Shown: positions 41,817 to 49,995 of the stretch, one piece after another | Layout: every line of letters begins with the position of its first letter | Numbering within the stretch: the first letter of the stretch is position 1 | Source: Burkholderia sp. BCC1644 | GTDB taxonomy: Bacteria; Pseudomonadota; Gammaproteobacteria; Burkholderiales; Burkholderiaceae | Length of the DNA stretch: 64,000 nucleotides | Assembly: GCF_902833225.1 (NCBI RefSeq) | Contig: NZ_CADFEI010000030.1 | Location: 1 to 64,000, forward strand | Direction of reading: 5' to 3' | Made by a program: the position numbers and the translations under genes | The notes under the pieces: model-generated | What the model was told of the DNA's origin: nothing | Seen by the model: only the letters and a program-made list of their open reading frames with translations | Databases searched by the model: none

Positions 41817-41959
41817 GACAGGGTGTCCTTGAGTCGGCACCACGCGCCCGCAAACGGCACGAACCATGGTTTGCCGATGTGGCCGGACATGGCGGGCCGG
41901 CCGAAGCCTTTCGACGAGGTTGGATCGGCGCGTCCGTCGATGATCCGCGCCACCGGCAT
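41813..41959 (-). pseudogene. C-terminal remnant of an FAD-dependent amine oxidase (DAO/PuuB-like)
   Basis: The 48 codons ending at the TGA at 41813 read MPVARIIDGRADPTSSKGFG, then RPAMSGHIGKPWFVPFAGAW and CRLKDTLS. This matches the C-terminus of gamma-glutamylputrescine-oxidase-like proteins: the intact relative at 44634-45911 ends with EWPAMPGHFGHAWFLPIVGA and YYRIQDFLH. The FAD-binding domain and the rest are gone; the frame continues upstream only as nonsense to 42088. The remnant keeps the ATGA overlap with the aldehyde dehydrogenase start, so a deletion probably removed the body of a third oxidase gene while keeping the coupling. Confidence 0.75.
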
Positions 41960-41996
41960 GGCGATGCTGCGTGTCGCGGCAGTCATCACGCGGGTA

Positions 41997-43322
41997 CTAG
42001 AAATCGGCGACCTTGCCCCATGCCGAATCGCTGAACCGGCCCGGCTGATACGGCACCGGATCGACCAGCGGCTGCGCGCCCGTCGCAAGATCCGCGATCA
42101 GGTGCCCGGCGCCCGGCCCGATCCCGAAGCCGTGGCCGGAAAAGCCCGCTGCGAGGATCAGCCCCGGCACACCCGGCACTTCGCCGATGCCCGGCACGCC
42201 GTCCGGCGTGCTGTCGACGAACCCGGCCCACGCGTGCGTGATCGTCGCGTCGCGAAGTTCGGGCAGCAGTTCGACGGCGCGGCGGTAGGTTTCGTGGACC
42301 GTCGGCATGTCCGGCTTCGGATCCAGAATGCGGACCGCCTCCATCGGCGTCGGCGCATCGAGGCGCCAGCGCTTCAGCGTTTCATGGCCGCCACGCAGCC
42401 CCTCGAGCCCGCCCGGCAGAAGATTTCGCCAGCGCTTCGCGAACATCGGCACGAACTGCGGCGCGAATCGCAGGAACTGCGGCGTCAGGTCCACGCGTGC
42501 GCGGCCGCTGATCGCCAGCGCGTAGCGTCCGTCGCTGCGGCGTGTCACGGACACGCCTGACGTGTACATCGCATCCGGCAGCGGATGCTCGACCGGCGAC
42601 ACGCTCAGGATCGACTGACGGATCGACGCCTGCGGAAAACGGATGCCGAGCTGGCGGCAGAACGACGACGCCCATGCACCGCCCGCAAGCACGACCGTCC
42701 TGGTCTTGATGACGCCGGCTTCCGTGACGACGGCGCTGACGCGCCCGCCCTCGAGTTCGATGCCGCGCGCCGCGCAGTGCTGGTGGACACTGCCGCCGAG
42801 CTTCATCAACGCGGCAGCCACAGCCGGCGCGGCCTTTCCCGGGTCGGCCGTACCGTCGGTCGGCGAAAACACGCCGCCTTTCCACGGCCGCCCGGTCGCG
42901 TGCCCGCGCTCGGTGGCCTGCTTGCCGTCGAGCATGGTCGTCGTCACGCCCGCCGTCTTCGCAAACTCGCCCCAGCTGGCCCAACGTGACAGCTCGGCCT
43001 CGTCATTGCTCAGGTACAACAGGCCGCAGCGATGAAAACCCGTGTCCTCGCCCGATTCGACGCCGAATCGTTCCCACAGATCGATGCTCTTGGTTGCCAT
43101 CGGCAATTCGCGCGCATCGCGGTTCTGCTGCCGGCACCAGCCCCAGTTGCGGCTCGACTGCTCGGCGCCGATTCGGCCCTTCTCGACGAGCGCGACCGAT
43201 ACCCCGCGCCGGGCGAGGTAATAGGCGGTAAAGACGCCGATGATGCCGCCGCCGATCACGACGACATCGGCCGAAGCCGGCGGCGTGGCCAGGGTTTCGA
43301 TATGGCGTAGCGGTGGGGTCAT
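41997..43322 (-). CDS. FAD-dependent oxidoreductase (DAO family, DadA/glycine oxidase-like)
   Basis: A flavoprotein of 441 residues. The N-terminal dinucleotide fold is VVVIGGGIIGVFTAYYLARR with the acidic residue in VALVEKGRIGAEQSSRNWG; the C-terminal FAD contact is GLILAAGFSGHGFGIGPGAG and GVPGIGEVPG. The DAO family oxidises secondary or primary amines and amino acids to imines, which hydrolyse to aldehydes or keto acids. It lies 2 bases after the bicupin gene and shares the operon with the PuuB-like oxidase, so two different C-N bonds of one substrate may be cut. Substrate unknown. Confidence 0.93.
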   Translation of the reverse strand: MTPPLRHIETLATPPASADVVVIGGGIIGVFTAYYLARRGVSVALVEKGRIGAEQSSRNWGWCRQQNRDARELPMATKSIDLWERFGVESGEDTGFHRCGLLYLSNDEAELSRWASWGEFAKTAGVTTTMLDGKQATERGHATGRPWKGGVFSPTDGTADPGKAAPAVAAALMKLGGSVHQHCAARGIELEGGRVSAVVTEAGVIKTRTVVLAGGAWASSFCRQLGIRFPQASIRQSILSVSPVEHPLPDAMYTSGVSVTRRSDGRYALAISGRARVDLTPQFLRFAPQFVPMFAKRWRNLLPGGLEGLRGGHETLKRWRLDAPTPMEAVRILDPKPDMPTVHETYRRAVELLPELRDATITHAWAGFVDSTPDGVPGIGEVPGVPGLILAAGFSGHGFGIGPGAGHLIADLATGAQPLVDPVPYQPGRFSDSAWGKVADF

Positions 43323-43324
43323 GC

Positions 43325-44059
43325 TCAGGCTCGCTCGGTGGATGCGTTGACGTTCTGCACGACGTAGAACTTCGCGACGCGTTCGCTGCTCTCCCACCCG
43401 ATCGATGTGCCGTGCGGCACGAACAGCGCATCGCCGGCGCCAAGCGACAGCACGCTGCCGTCCGGCGCGGCGAACCGTACGTCGCCGTCCAGCAGGAACA
43501 TGAATTCGTTCACGCGATGCGGCCGGACGATCCGGTGATAGGGCGTCGAATCCCACGTGCCCGCGCAACATGCGGCGCCGTCGTCGACGAACACGTTGTC
43601 GCTGCGGCATTGCGGCGCGGGGCCGAGCAGCACCTCCGCCGGCAGCGTGGCCGACGGCTTGAAGTCGGCATCGGCTCGCAGCGCAAATACGCCGCGCTTG
43701 GTCGGTGTCGCGCACGCGGCGGCGCAGAACATGAACAGCACGCGCGATGCAGCGATGACGCGCAGCGCCGTGCCGCCGCCGATCACGGCCCCGTCTCCCG
43801 GGCCCAGCACCAGCGGCGCGGCGCCGGCCGCTTCGAGCGTCAGCTCGCCCTCGATGATTGCAATGGTTTCGATGTGCGGAAAGCTGGCCACGTCGAGTTC
43901 GCCCGTGAAGGCGATGCGTCCGGCGGCCATCGCGTCGTGCCCTTCCCAGGCGATCTCCCGCGTTTGCGCAAAAGGATCGTTCGCGCCGAATGCCTGCTTG
44001 CGAAACGCGGTCGACAAAGGTGCGCCGTCGGCACGGTGCAATACGAAAACTGCGGTCAT
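43325..44059 (-). CDS. Bicupin protein
   Basis: A protein of 244 residues with two cupin halves. The first (residues ~35-110) has HIETIAIIEGELTLEAAG and LGPGDGAVIGGGTALRV; the second (~150-240) has VNEFMFLLDGDVRFAAPDGS and LGAGDALFVPHGTSIGW, close to the Cupin_3 (DUF861/EutQ-like) type. Metal-binding histidines are few, so it may be a binding or regulatory protein instead of a dioxygenase. It sits between the short AraC gene and an FAD oxidoreductase in the oxidase operon; such cupins commonly accompany DadA/PuuB-type oxidases. Function not assigned. Confidence 0.85.
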   Translation of the reverse strand: MTAVFVLHRADGAPLSTAFRKQAFGANDPFAQTREIAWEGHDAMAAGRIAFTGELDVASFPHIETIAIIEGELTLEAAGAAPLVLGPGDGAVIGGGTALRVIAASRVLFMFCAAACATPTKRGVFALRADADFKPSATLPAEVLLGPAPQCRSDNVFVDDGAACCAGTWDSTPYHRIVRPHRVNEFMFLLDGDVRFAAPDGSVLSLGAGDALFVPHGTSIGWESSERVAKFYVVQNVNASTERA

Positions 44060-44177
44060 TTCTGCTCCTGTGCGGCGCGTGACGGTCCGGTCGAACACCG
44101 TCGCGCGATATCGGAAATCGTCGTTCTCCGGCTCTGCTGCCGAGATCCTCCGGCGTGCAAACCGTGCCTGTTTTCGC

Positions 44178-44609
44178 CTACGCCGCGTGACACGGCGCTT
44201 CGCGGCGTTCGGCGTGCGCGCGCGCCGAAGAGGTTCGCGCCGTCGCACCGCCTGCCCGCGCGACCACGTAATCGCGCGGCGTGATGCCAAGCACCCGCCG
44301 GAAATGCCGGCACAGATGGCTCTGATCGAAGAACCCGACGTCGGTCGCGACGACCGACGGCGCGAGACCGGCGCGCAACAGGTCCTGCGCACGCCGTACC
44401 CGCACCAGGCACAGATACCGGTGCGGCGACAAGCCGGTTTCGCTGCGGAACCGCGCGGTGAAACGCGACACGCTCAATCCGGCCACCGCGGCGAGCGTGT
44501 CGAGGTTCAGCGGCTGCGCGAACGACGCGTCGATCGCTCGCAGCACGTCGCCGATCGCCGGAGACACGGGCTGCGCGACACGAGGCGAGCCAACGAGTTG
44601 CACTGTCAT
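44178..44609 (-). CDS. Short AraC family protein (helix-turn-helix domain only)
   Basis: A protein of 143 residues made almost entirely of the AraC DNA-binding domain: ALDTLAAVAGLSVSRFTARF-type first motif (here LDTLAAVAGLSVSRFTARF) and VATDVGFFDQSHLCRHFRRV in the second, then GITPRDYVVARAGG. The N-terminal ligand domain is absent; only ~20 residues precede the first helix. It lies 24 bases after the PuuB-like oxidase and 118 bases before the bicupin gene. It is a candidate activator of the shared promoters of this region, perhaps with another protein as sensor (inference). Confidence 0.92.
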   Translation of the reverse strand: MTVQLVGSPRVAQPVSPAIGDVLRAIDASFAQPLNLDTLAAVAGLSVSRFTARFRSETGLSPHRYLCLVRVRRAQDLLRAGLAPSVVATDVGFFDQSHLCRHFRRVLGITPRDYVVARAGGATARTSSARAHAERREAPCHAA

Positions 44610-44633
44610 TTCGAATCCTCCCGGGCGCCCGCT

Positions 44634-45911
44634 TCAGTGCAGGAAATCCTGAATCCGGTAATACGCGCCGACGATCGGCAGGAACCAGGCATGCCCGAAA
44701 TGGCCGGGCATCGCCGGCCACTCGAGCTCGCGCCACGGATTCGACGCGGCCGCGCCGTACAGCACGTCGGCCATCACGCGGCCCATGTGCACGGACATCT
44801 GCACGCCGTGACCGCTGTAGCCCATCGAGTAATAAAGCCCGTCGTGCTGGCCCGCGCGCGGCAGCCGGTCGGCGGTGATGTCGACCAGCCCGCCCCAGCA
44901 GTAATCGAGCCGCACGTTGGCCAGCTCGGGGAAATAGCCGGCCATGCCGGCGCGCAGGATGTCGCCGCTTTTCGCGTCGGAGTGCGGGCTCGACATCGCG
45001 AAACGCGCGCGTCCGCCGAACAGCAGCCGGTTGTCGGGCGTCACGCGGAAGTAGTTGCCGATCTGGCGCGACGTCACATACGCACGGCGGTGCGGAAACA
45101 GCCGGTTCAGCTGCGCGTCGGGCAGCGGCTCGGTCACGACGATGAAACTGCCGACCGGCGCGATGCGCCGCCGGAACCACGCGAACGGGCCGTGCTGCGA
45201 CGCGCCGGTCGCGACCAGCACGCGGTCGGCGACGATCGTGCCGCGCGTGCAGGTGATCACGTGGCGCTCGCCCTCCAGCCGGTCCAGCTGCGTGACGGCT
45301 GCCTGCTCGTAGAGGCGTGCGCCGGCGTGCACGGCCGCCTGCGCAAGCCCGACGCCGAACTTGCCCATGTGCATCTGCGCGCCATTGCGCTGCAGGAGCC
45401 CGCCGTAGAAACCGTCGGAGGCGACCTCGTCGCGGATCCGCGACGGTTCGATCAGTTCGATATCCGGATCGACATCGCGCCGTAACGCATCGAACGTCTT
45501 CGCGAGTCCCGCGAAATGCTGCGGTTTCGCAGCAAGCTTCAGCTTGCCCGCCCGCCGGAAGTCGCAATCGATCGCCTGCTCCGTGACGATCGCCTCGACG
45601 CTCTTCACCGCACTTTCGTAGGCGCGATAGAACTGCTTCGCCGGCTCGGCGCCGATTCGGGCGGCAAGCGACGCGTAGTCCTGAGCAACACCCGTATTGC
45701 ACTGGCCTCCGTTGCGGCCGGACGCTTCGCCTGCAACCTGCGCGGCTTCGAGCACGACCACCGATACGCCGCGCTGCGCGAGCGCGAGCGCCGCCGACAA
45801 CCCGGTGAAGCCGCCACCGATCACGACCACGTCGGCACGCCCTTCCACAGGGCCTTCGCAGCCGGCGCCAAACACGGGGCGGGTATCCAGCCAGTACGAT
45901 GCGAATTTCAT
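44634..45911 (-). CDS. FAD-dependent amine oxidase, gamma-glutamylputrescine oxidase-like
   Basis: A flavoprotein of 425 residues of the PuuB branch. It begins MKFASYWLDTRPVFGAGCEG, a typical short lead, then VVVIGGGFTGLSAALALAQR and AGEASGRNGGQCNTGVAQDY. The C-terminus has LYYSMGYSGHGVQMSVHMGR and ends EWPAMPGHFGHAWFLPIVGA plus YYRIQDFLH. It should oxidise an amine to an aldehyde plus ammonia and H2O2. It is the first gene of the operon 45911-39091. Its promoter region matches that of the neighbouring ABC transporter operon base for base in spacing. Confidence 0.94.
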   Translation of the reverse strand: MKFASYWLDTRPVFGAGCEGPVEGRADVVVIGGGFTGLSAALALAQRGVSVVVLEAAQVAGEASGRNGGQCNTGVAQDYASLAARIGAEPAKQFYRAYESAVKSVEAIVTEQAIDCDFRRAGKLKLAAKPQHFAGLAKTFDALRRDVDPDIELIEPSRIRDEVASDGFYGGLLQRNGAQMHMGKFGVGLAQAAVHAGARLYEQAAVTQLDRLEGERHVITCTRGTIVADRVLVATGASQHGPFAWFRRRIAPVGSFIVVTEPLPDAQLNRLFPHRRAYVTSRQIGNYFRVTPDNRLLFGGRARFAMSSPHSDAKSGDILRAGMAGYFPELANVRLDYCWGGLVDITADRLPRAGQHDGLYYSMGYSGHGVQMSVHMGRVMADVLYGAAASNPWRELEWPAMPGHFGHAWFLPIVGAYYRIQDFLH

Positions 45912-45966
45912 CGGATCCTTCTCTTGCCTTCTGGAGACGACGATCGGAGACCGTTCAATGGCAATC

Positions 45967-46062
45967 ATTTAAGCACCGTCAAAAAGCGCAGTTGCCGCGT
46001 ATTCGCGCACGGCACGCGCACAAATCGCCGTTTTGCGGGAGCGCCGCAGCAGACTCTGCGGC
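45967..46062 (-). promoter_or_regulatory. Promoter B of a shared regulon (upstream of the PuuB-like oxidase)
   Basis: Reading leftward: a 17-base dyad GCCGCAGAGTCTGCTGC at 46062-46046, a 10-base spacer, CAAAACGG at 46035-46028, and a -10-like TTAAAT at 45972-45967, 73 bases after the dyad. The oxidase start codon follows ~55 bases later. The same elements with identical spacing occur upstream of the ABC transporter operon (51688-51783). Confidence 0.65.
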
Positions 46063-46107
46063 ACACCGGCCATCGGCTCGCGCGACGAACGGCCGGCGTG
46101 CCGCACG

Positions 46108-47973
46108 CTACAGCCGCACCGGCGTGACGCCGGCCTGCACCGGTTCCGCCTGGAAGCGAACGAGATCCTCCTCGCTGCGATGGCACAGCACCTGCGCGCC
46201 GCTCTCGAGCGTGCGCAGCACGGGCGCCGTCCGGTTGCAGACGCCGTCCACCCGCATCGCGCAGCGCGACAGGAACGGACACAGCTCGGCATCATCCGCA
46301 CGGGTGCCGATCGGCACCAGCGGCCGATGGCAACGCTCGGCCGCATCGTCGAGCCAGCCGGCGCGCAGTTCCGGCGCGGACGACACCAGCAGGTGCGAAT
46401 ACGGGTGATAAGGCGGCGCGCACAGCGCGTCGCGGCTGCCCGTCTCCACGCGGCGGCCCGCGTACAGCACGACGATGTCGTCGCTGATCGCGCGCACCTT
46501 CGCGATGTCGTGCGTGATGAACACGTACGACACCCCGAGCTTTGCCTGCAGGTCGCGCAACAGATCGATGATCGCCGCGCCGACCACGGTGTCGAGCGCC
46601 GACGTGACCTCGTCGCACAGGATCAGGTCCGGCTCGGCCGCGAGTGCACGCGCGAGGTTCACACGCTGCTTCTGTCCGCCCGACAGCTCGCCGGTGCGCC
46701 GCGCGGCGACCGCTTGCGGCAGCCGCACCAGCTCGAGCAGCTCCGCGACGCGCTGACGCGCACGCGCGCCCCTGATCCCGTGATAAAACGCGAGCGGCCG
46801 AGCGAGCGTGCGCTCGACGGTATGCACCGGATTGAGTGCGGTATCGGCGTTCTGGAACACGATCTGCACGCGGCGGTGCTGCTCCTTGGTGCGCTTGGCC
46901 GTGTCGCGCGCGAGCGGCTCGCCGTCGAGCAGGATCTCGCCGCCCGTCGCCGGCACGAGGCCCGCGATCACCTTCGCGAGCGTCGTCTTGCCGGAGCCCG
47001 ATTCGCCGATCACGCCGACGGTCTGCCCGCGCCCGATGCACAGGTCCACCTCGTGCAGGATCACCTTCGCGGGCCAGCCTTTCGCGGTACGGCCGCCGTA
47101 CCCGGCGATCGCGCCGCGCACGTCGAGCAGCGGCGTCGGTGCGGCGCTCGCCGCCTTCGCATCGCGTCCGGCATCCCCCGGCGTGACCGCCGCGATCAGG
47201 CTCTGCGTGTACGGGTGCGTCGGTGCATGCAGGATCTGTTCGGTCGCGCCGGCCTCGCGGATCACGCCGTCGCTCAGCACGACGATCTGGTCGGCCATCT
47301 GCGCGACCACGGCCAGGTCGTGCGACACGTACACCGCGCTCATCCCGTAGCGCCGGATCACGCGCTTGAACGCCTGCAGCACGTCGATCTGCGTGGTCAC
47401 GTCGAGCGCGGTGGTCGGCTCGTCGAGGATCACCAGCTCGGGATCGGTGATCAGCGCCATCGCAGCCATCAGCCGCTGCAGCTGGCCGCCGGAGACCTGG
47501 TGCGGATAGCGCTTGCCGATCGTCTCCGGCTCCGGCAGCGCGAGCGCACGGAACAGCTCGATCGCCTTCGCCTGCGCATCGCGCTTCGTCATCGTCTTGT
47601 GAATCAGTGCACTCTCGATCACCTGGTCGAGAATCGTGCGCGACGGGTTGAACGCAGCGGCGGCACTCTGCGCGATATAGGCGACCTTGCGGCCGCGCAG
47701 CGCGGCCAGCGCCGGCGCGGACAGCGTGCAGAGGTCCGTGCCGCCGAGCTTCACCGAGCCGCCGGCGATCCGGCATCCGGTACGCGCGTGGCCCATCAGC
47801 GACAGCGCGATCGTCGTCTTGCCGGAGCCCGATTCGCCGATCAGGGCGAGCACCTCGCCACGCGCGATATCGAAGTCGACACCGTGGACGATCGTCGTTT
47901 CCTCGCCGCCCGGCCGGCCGCCGACCACGCGCAGCCCGCGCACCTCGACGAGCGGGTTCGATTCGTGTCGCAT
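46108..47973 (-). CDS. Dipeptide/oligopeptide-type ABC transporter ATPase, two fused nucleotide-binding domains
   Basis: A protein of 621 residues joining DppD- and DppF-like domains. Domain 1: Walker A GESGSGKTTIAL, signature HQVSGGQLQRLMAAMALI, Walker B LVILDEPTTALD. Domain 2 (from ~residue 300): GESGSGKTTLAKVIAGLV, ELSGGQKQRVNLARALAAEP and LILCDEVTSALD. Domain 2 ends with the oligopeptide-ABC C-terminal region, with a cysteine cluster (AELCPFLSRCAMRVDGVCNR) typical of an iron-sulfur-like element. It drives uptake by the two permeases encoded upstream; its ATG overlaps the permease stop as TGATG. Last gene of the transporter operon. Confidence 0.95.
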   Translation of the reverse strand: MRHESNPLVEVRGLRVVGGRPGGEETTIVHGVDFDIARGEVLALIGESGSGKTTIALSLMGHARTGCRIAGGSVKLGGTDLCTLSAPALAALRGRKVAYIAQSAAAAFNPSRTILDQVIESALIHKTMTKRDAQAKAIELFRALALPEPETIGKRYPHQVSGGQLQRLMAAMALITDPELVILDEPTTALDVTTQIDVLQAFKRVIRRYGMSAVYVSHDLAVVAQMADQIVVLSDGVIREAGATEQILHAPTHPYTQSLIAAVTPGDAGRDAKAASAAPTPLLDVRGAIAGYGGRTAKGWPAKVILHEVDLCIGRGQTVGVIGESGSGKTTLAKVIAGLVPATGGEILLDGEPLARDTAKRTKEQHRRVQIVFQNADTALNPVHTVERTLARPLAFYHGIRGARARQRVAELLELVRLPQAVAARRTGELSGGQKQRVNLARALAAEPDLILCDEVTSALDTVVGAAIIDLLRDLQAKLGVSYVFITHDIAKVRAISDDIVVLYAGRRVETGSRDALCAPPYHPYSHLLVSSAPELRAGWLDDAAERCHRPLVPIGTRADDAELCPFLSRCAMRVDGVCNRTAPVLRTLESGAQVLCHRSEEDLVRFQAEPVQAGVTPVRL

Positions 47974-48962
47974 CAGTGCCCTCCGGCGGCGCCGGCCGCG
48001 CCCTTGCGGCGGCCGCGATGCGGCAGGCCGTCGATCATCAGGTTGACGCCCACCGTCAGGATCGCGATCGCGACCGCGGGCATGATCGCGACGGCCGAGC
48101 CGTCGCCGAGGCTCGCGATGTTCTCGCGCACGAGCGAGCCGAGATCCGCATACGGCGGCTGCACGCCGAGCCCGAGAAAGCTCAGGCCGCTCAGCAGCAG
48201 CACGACGAACGTGAAGCGCAGCCCGGTATCGGCGAGCATCGGATGGATCATGTTCGGCAGCATCTCGACGCATGCGATGTACAACGCGCTCTCGCCGCGC
48301 GCCTTCGCGACCTGCACGAATTCGAGCGTGCTGATGTTGACCGCCAGCGCGCGTGCGATCCGGTACGAGCCCGGCATGTAGCTGACCGCGGCGGTGAGGA
48401 TCAGGAGCGGCAGCGACGAGCCGAACGCGGCGACGAACATCAGCGCGAACATCTTCGACGGAATCGACGTGAGTGCATCGAGCAGCCGGCTCATCGTCTC
48501 GTCGACCGCGCGCCCCGACACGGTGGCAAGCAGTCCGAGCGTGGTGCCGGTCAGCGCGGCGAGCAGCACCGCCGCGAGCGCCAGCAGCACGGTCAGCCGC
48601 GTGCCGTACAGGATCCGGCTCAGCATGTCGCGGCCGAGAAAGTCCGCGCCGAACGGCAGCTTCGCGCTGAACGGCGCGAATACGTCCGGCGTGACGATCG
48701 CGCCGACGTCGTGCGGCGCCAGCAGCGGCGCGAACACCGCGATGAACAGCATCAGGCCGACCATCGACAGGCCGACGCGGCCGCCGGCCGTCAGTTTCAT
48801 GCGTGCGGCGCGGCGTTTGCGCGGCTGGTCGGGGGCGGGCGCGGCCGGCGGCGTCGCGCCGCCCCACGGTGGTCGCGGTTCGCCGGACGGCGGCAGCGCG
48901 CTGCTGCGATGAACGGGTTCGGTCGGGTGCATGGGCGGCATCTCGGAAGAAGGACGGGACAC
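47973..48962 (-). CDS. ABC transporter permease, DppC-like
   Basis: A permease of up to 329 residues. After a proline-rich, charged N-terminus of ~55 residues come six helices, from LSMVGLMLFIAVFAPLLAPH; PFGADFLGRDMLSRILYGTR is the conserved periplasmic lead of DppC proteins, and the EAA loop is FVQVAKARGESALYIACVEM. With DppB and the fused ATPase it forms an importer for a small organic solute. The start is uncertain: a GTG at 48962 directly follows the stop of the preceding gene, and ATGs at 48941 and 48932 are alternatives. Confidence 0.93.
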   Translation of the reverse strand: MSRPSSEMPPMHPTEPVHRSSALPPSGEPRPPWGGATPPAAPAPDQPRKRRAARMKLTAGGRVGLSMVGLMLFIAVFAPLLAPHDVGAIVTPDVFAPFSAKLPFGADFLGRDMLSRILYGTRLTVLLALAAVLLAALTGTTLGLLATVSGRAVDETMSRLLDALTSIPSKMFALMFVAAFGSSLPLLILTAAVSYMPGSYRIARALAVNISTLEFVQVAKARGESALYIACVEMLPNMIHPMLADTGLRFTFVVLLLSGLSFLGLGVQPPYADLGSLVRENIASLGDGSAVAIMPAVAIAILTVGVNLMIDGLPHRGRRKGAAGAAGGH

Positions 48963-49916
48963 TCAGGTCCGCAGTCGCGGGTTCGACACGATCGAGCACA
49001 GGTCGGCGAACAGCACGAGCGTCAGGTAGGCGACGCAGAAGATCAGCGTGCACGCCTGGACCAACGGGAAATCGCGATTGCCGACCGCATCGACCATCAG
49101 GCTCGCGAGGCCCGGATAGTTGAAGATCGTTTCGACGACGATCACGCCGCCGAGCAGGTACGACAGGCTCAACGCGACCGCATTGGCGATCGGACCGATC
49201 GCGTTCGGCAGCGCATGGCGCAGTACGACGCGTGCGGGGCTCGCGCCCTTGAGCACGGCCATCTCGACATACGACGCGCTCAGTTGCTCGATCACCGCGG
49301 CCCGCGTCATCCGCGCCATCTGCGCGATCACGACCGCGCACAGCGTCAGCACCGGCATCGCGTACGCGCGCAGGAAATCGTGCAGGCTTTCGATGGGACC
49401 GCTGTACGACAGCGCCGACAGCCAGTGCAGCTTCACCGCGAGCACGAGCACGGCGACCGTCGCGATCAGGAACTCCGGCGTCGCGACGAGCGACAGCGTG
49501 CCGAGGCTGATCACGCGGTCGACGACCGACTCGCGCTTGACCGCCGCGAGAATCCCGAGCAGCAGCGCGATCGGCACCGACACGGCGGTCGTGATCGCCG
49601 CGAGCGCGAGCGACTTCGGCAGGCGTCCGCCGATCATCTCCGACACCGGCAGGTCGCCCGACAGCGAGCGGCCGAAATCGCCATGCAGCAGCCCCACGAG
49701 CCAGTGCAGGTAGCGCACGTGGGCCGGCATGTCGAGGCCGAACTGCTGGCGCAGCGCGGCGACCGTCTCCGGCGTCGCGGACTGGCCGAGCGCGGCCTGC
49801 GCGGCGTCGCCCGGCAGCAGGTTCGTGATCGTGAAGATGATCGCCGACACGATCAGCAGCGTCAGCGCGGTGACCGCAATGCGCCGGGCGATCAGCCCGA
49901 GCAGGATTCGATTCAT
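48963..49916 (-). CDS. ABC transporter permease, DppB-like
   Basis: A permease of 317 residues. It begins with a helix (LIARRIAVTALTLLIVSAII) followed by FTITNLLPGDAAQAALGQSA, the DppB hallmark, then QFGLDMPAHVRYLHWLVGLL and DFGRSLSGDLPVSEMI. The EAA loop is VEMAVLKGASPARVVLRHAL. Six helices in all. It pairs with the DppC-like permease, whose gene starts directly at its stop codon. It lies 79 bases downstream of the solute-binding protein gene. Confidence 0.95.
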   Translation of the reverse strand: MNRILLGLIARRIAVTALTLLIVSAIIFTITNLLPGDAAQAALGQSATPETVAALRQQFGLDMPAHVRYLHWLVGLLHGDFGRSLSGDLPVSEMIGGRLPKSLALAAITTAVSVPIALLLGILAAVKRESVVDRVISLGTLSLVATPEFLIATVAVLVLAVKLHWLSALSYSGPIESLHDFLRAYAMPVLTLCAVVIAQMARMTRAAVIEQLSASYVEMAVLKGASPARVVLRHALPNAIGPIANAVALSLSYLLGGVIVVETIFNYPGLASLMVDAVGNRDFPLVQACTLIFCVAYLTLVLFADLCSIVSNPRLRT

Positions 49917-49995
49917 GAAGCGGCACTCCGGAAAAGATCGCGCACGACCGGGGCGGTGGCCCGCACCGGCCGCGCGACGGCGGCACGCATCGGCG

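Noticed and set aside
46108..49986. A single 1292-codon frame covering the ATPase and both permeases
   Set aside because: Only its last 621 codons are the ATPase; the upstream part is out of frame with two clear permease genes, so it is not a fusion protein.
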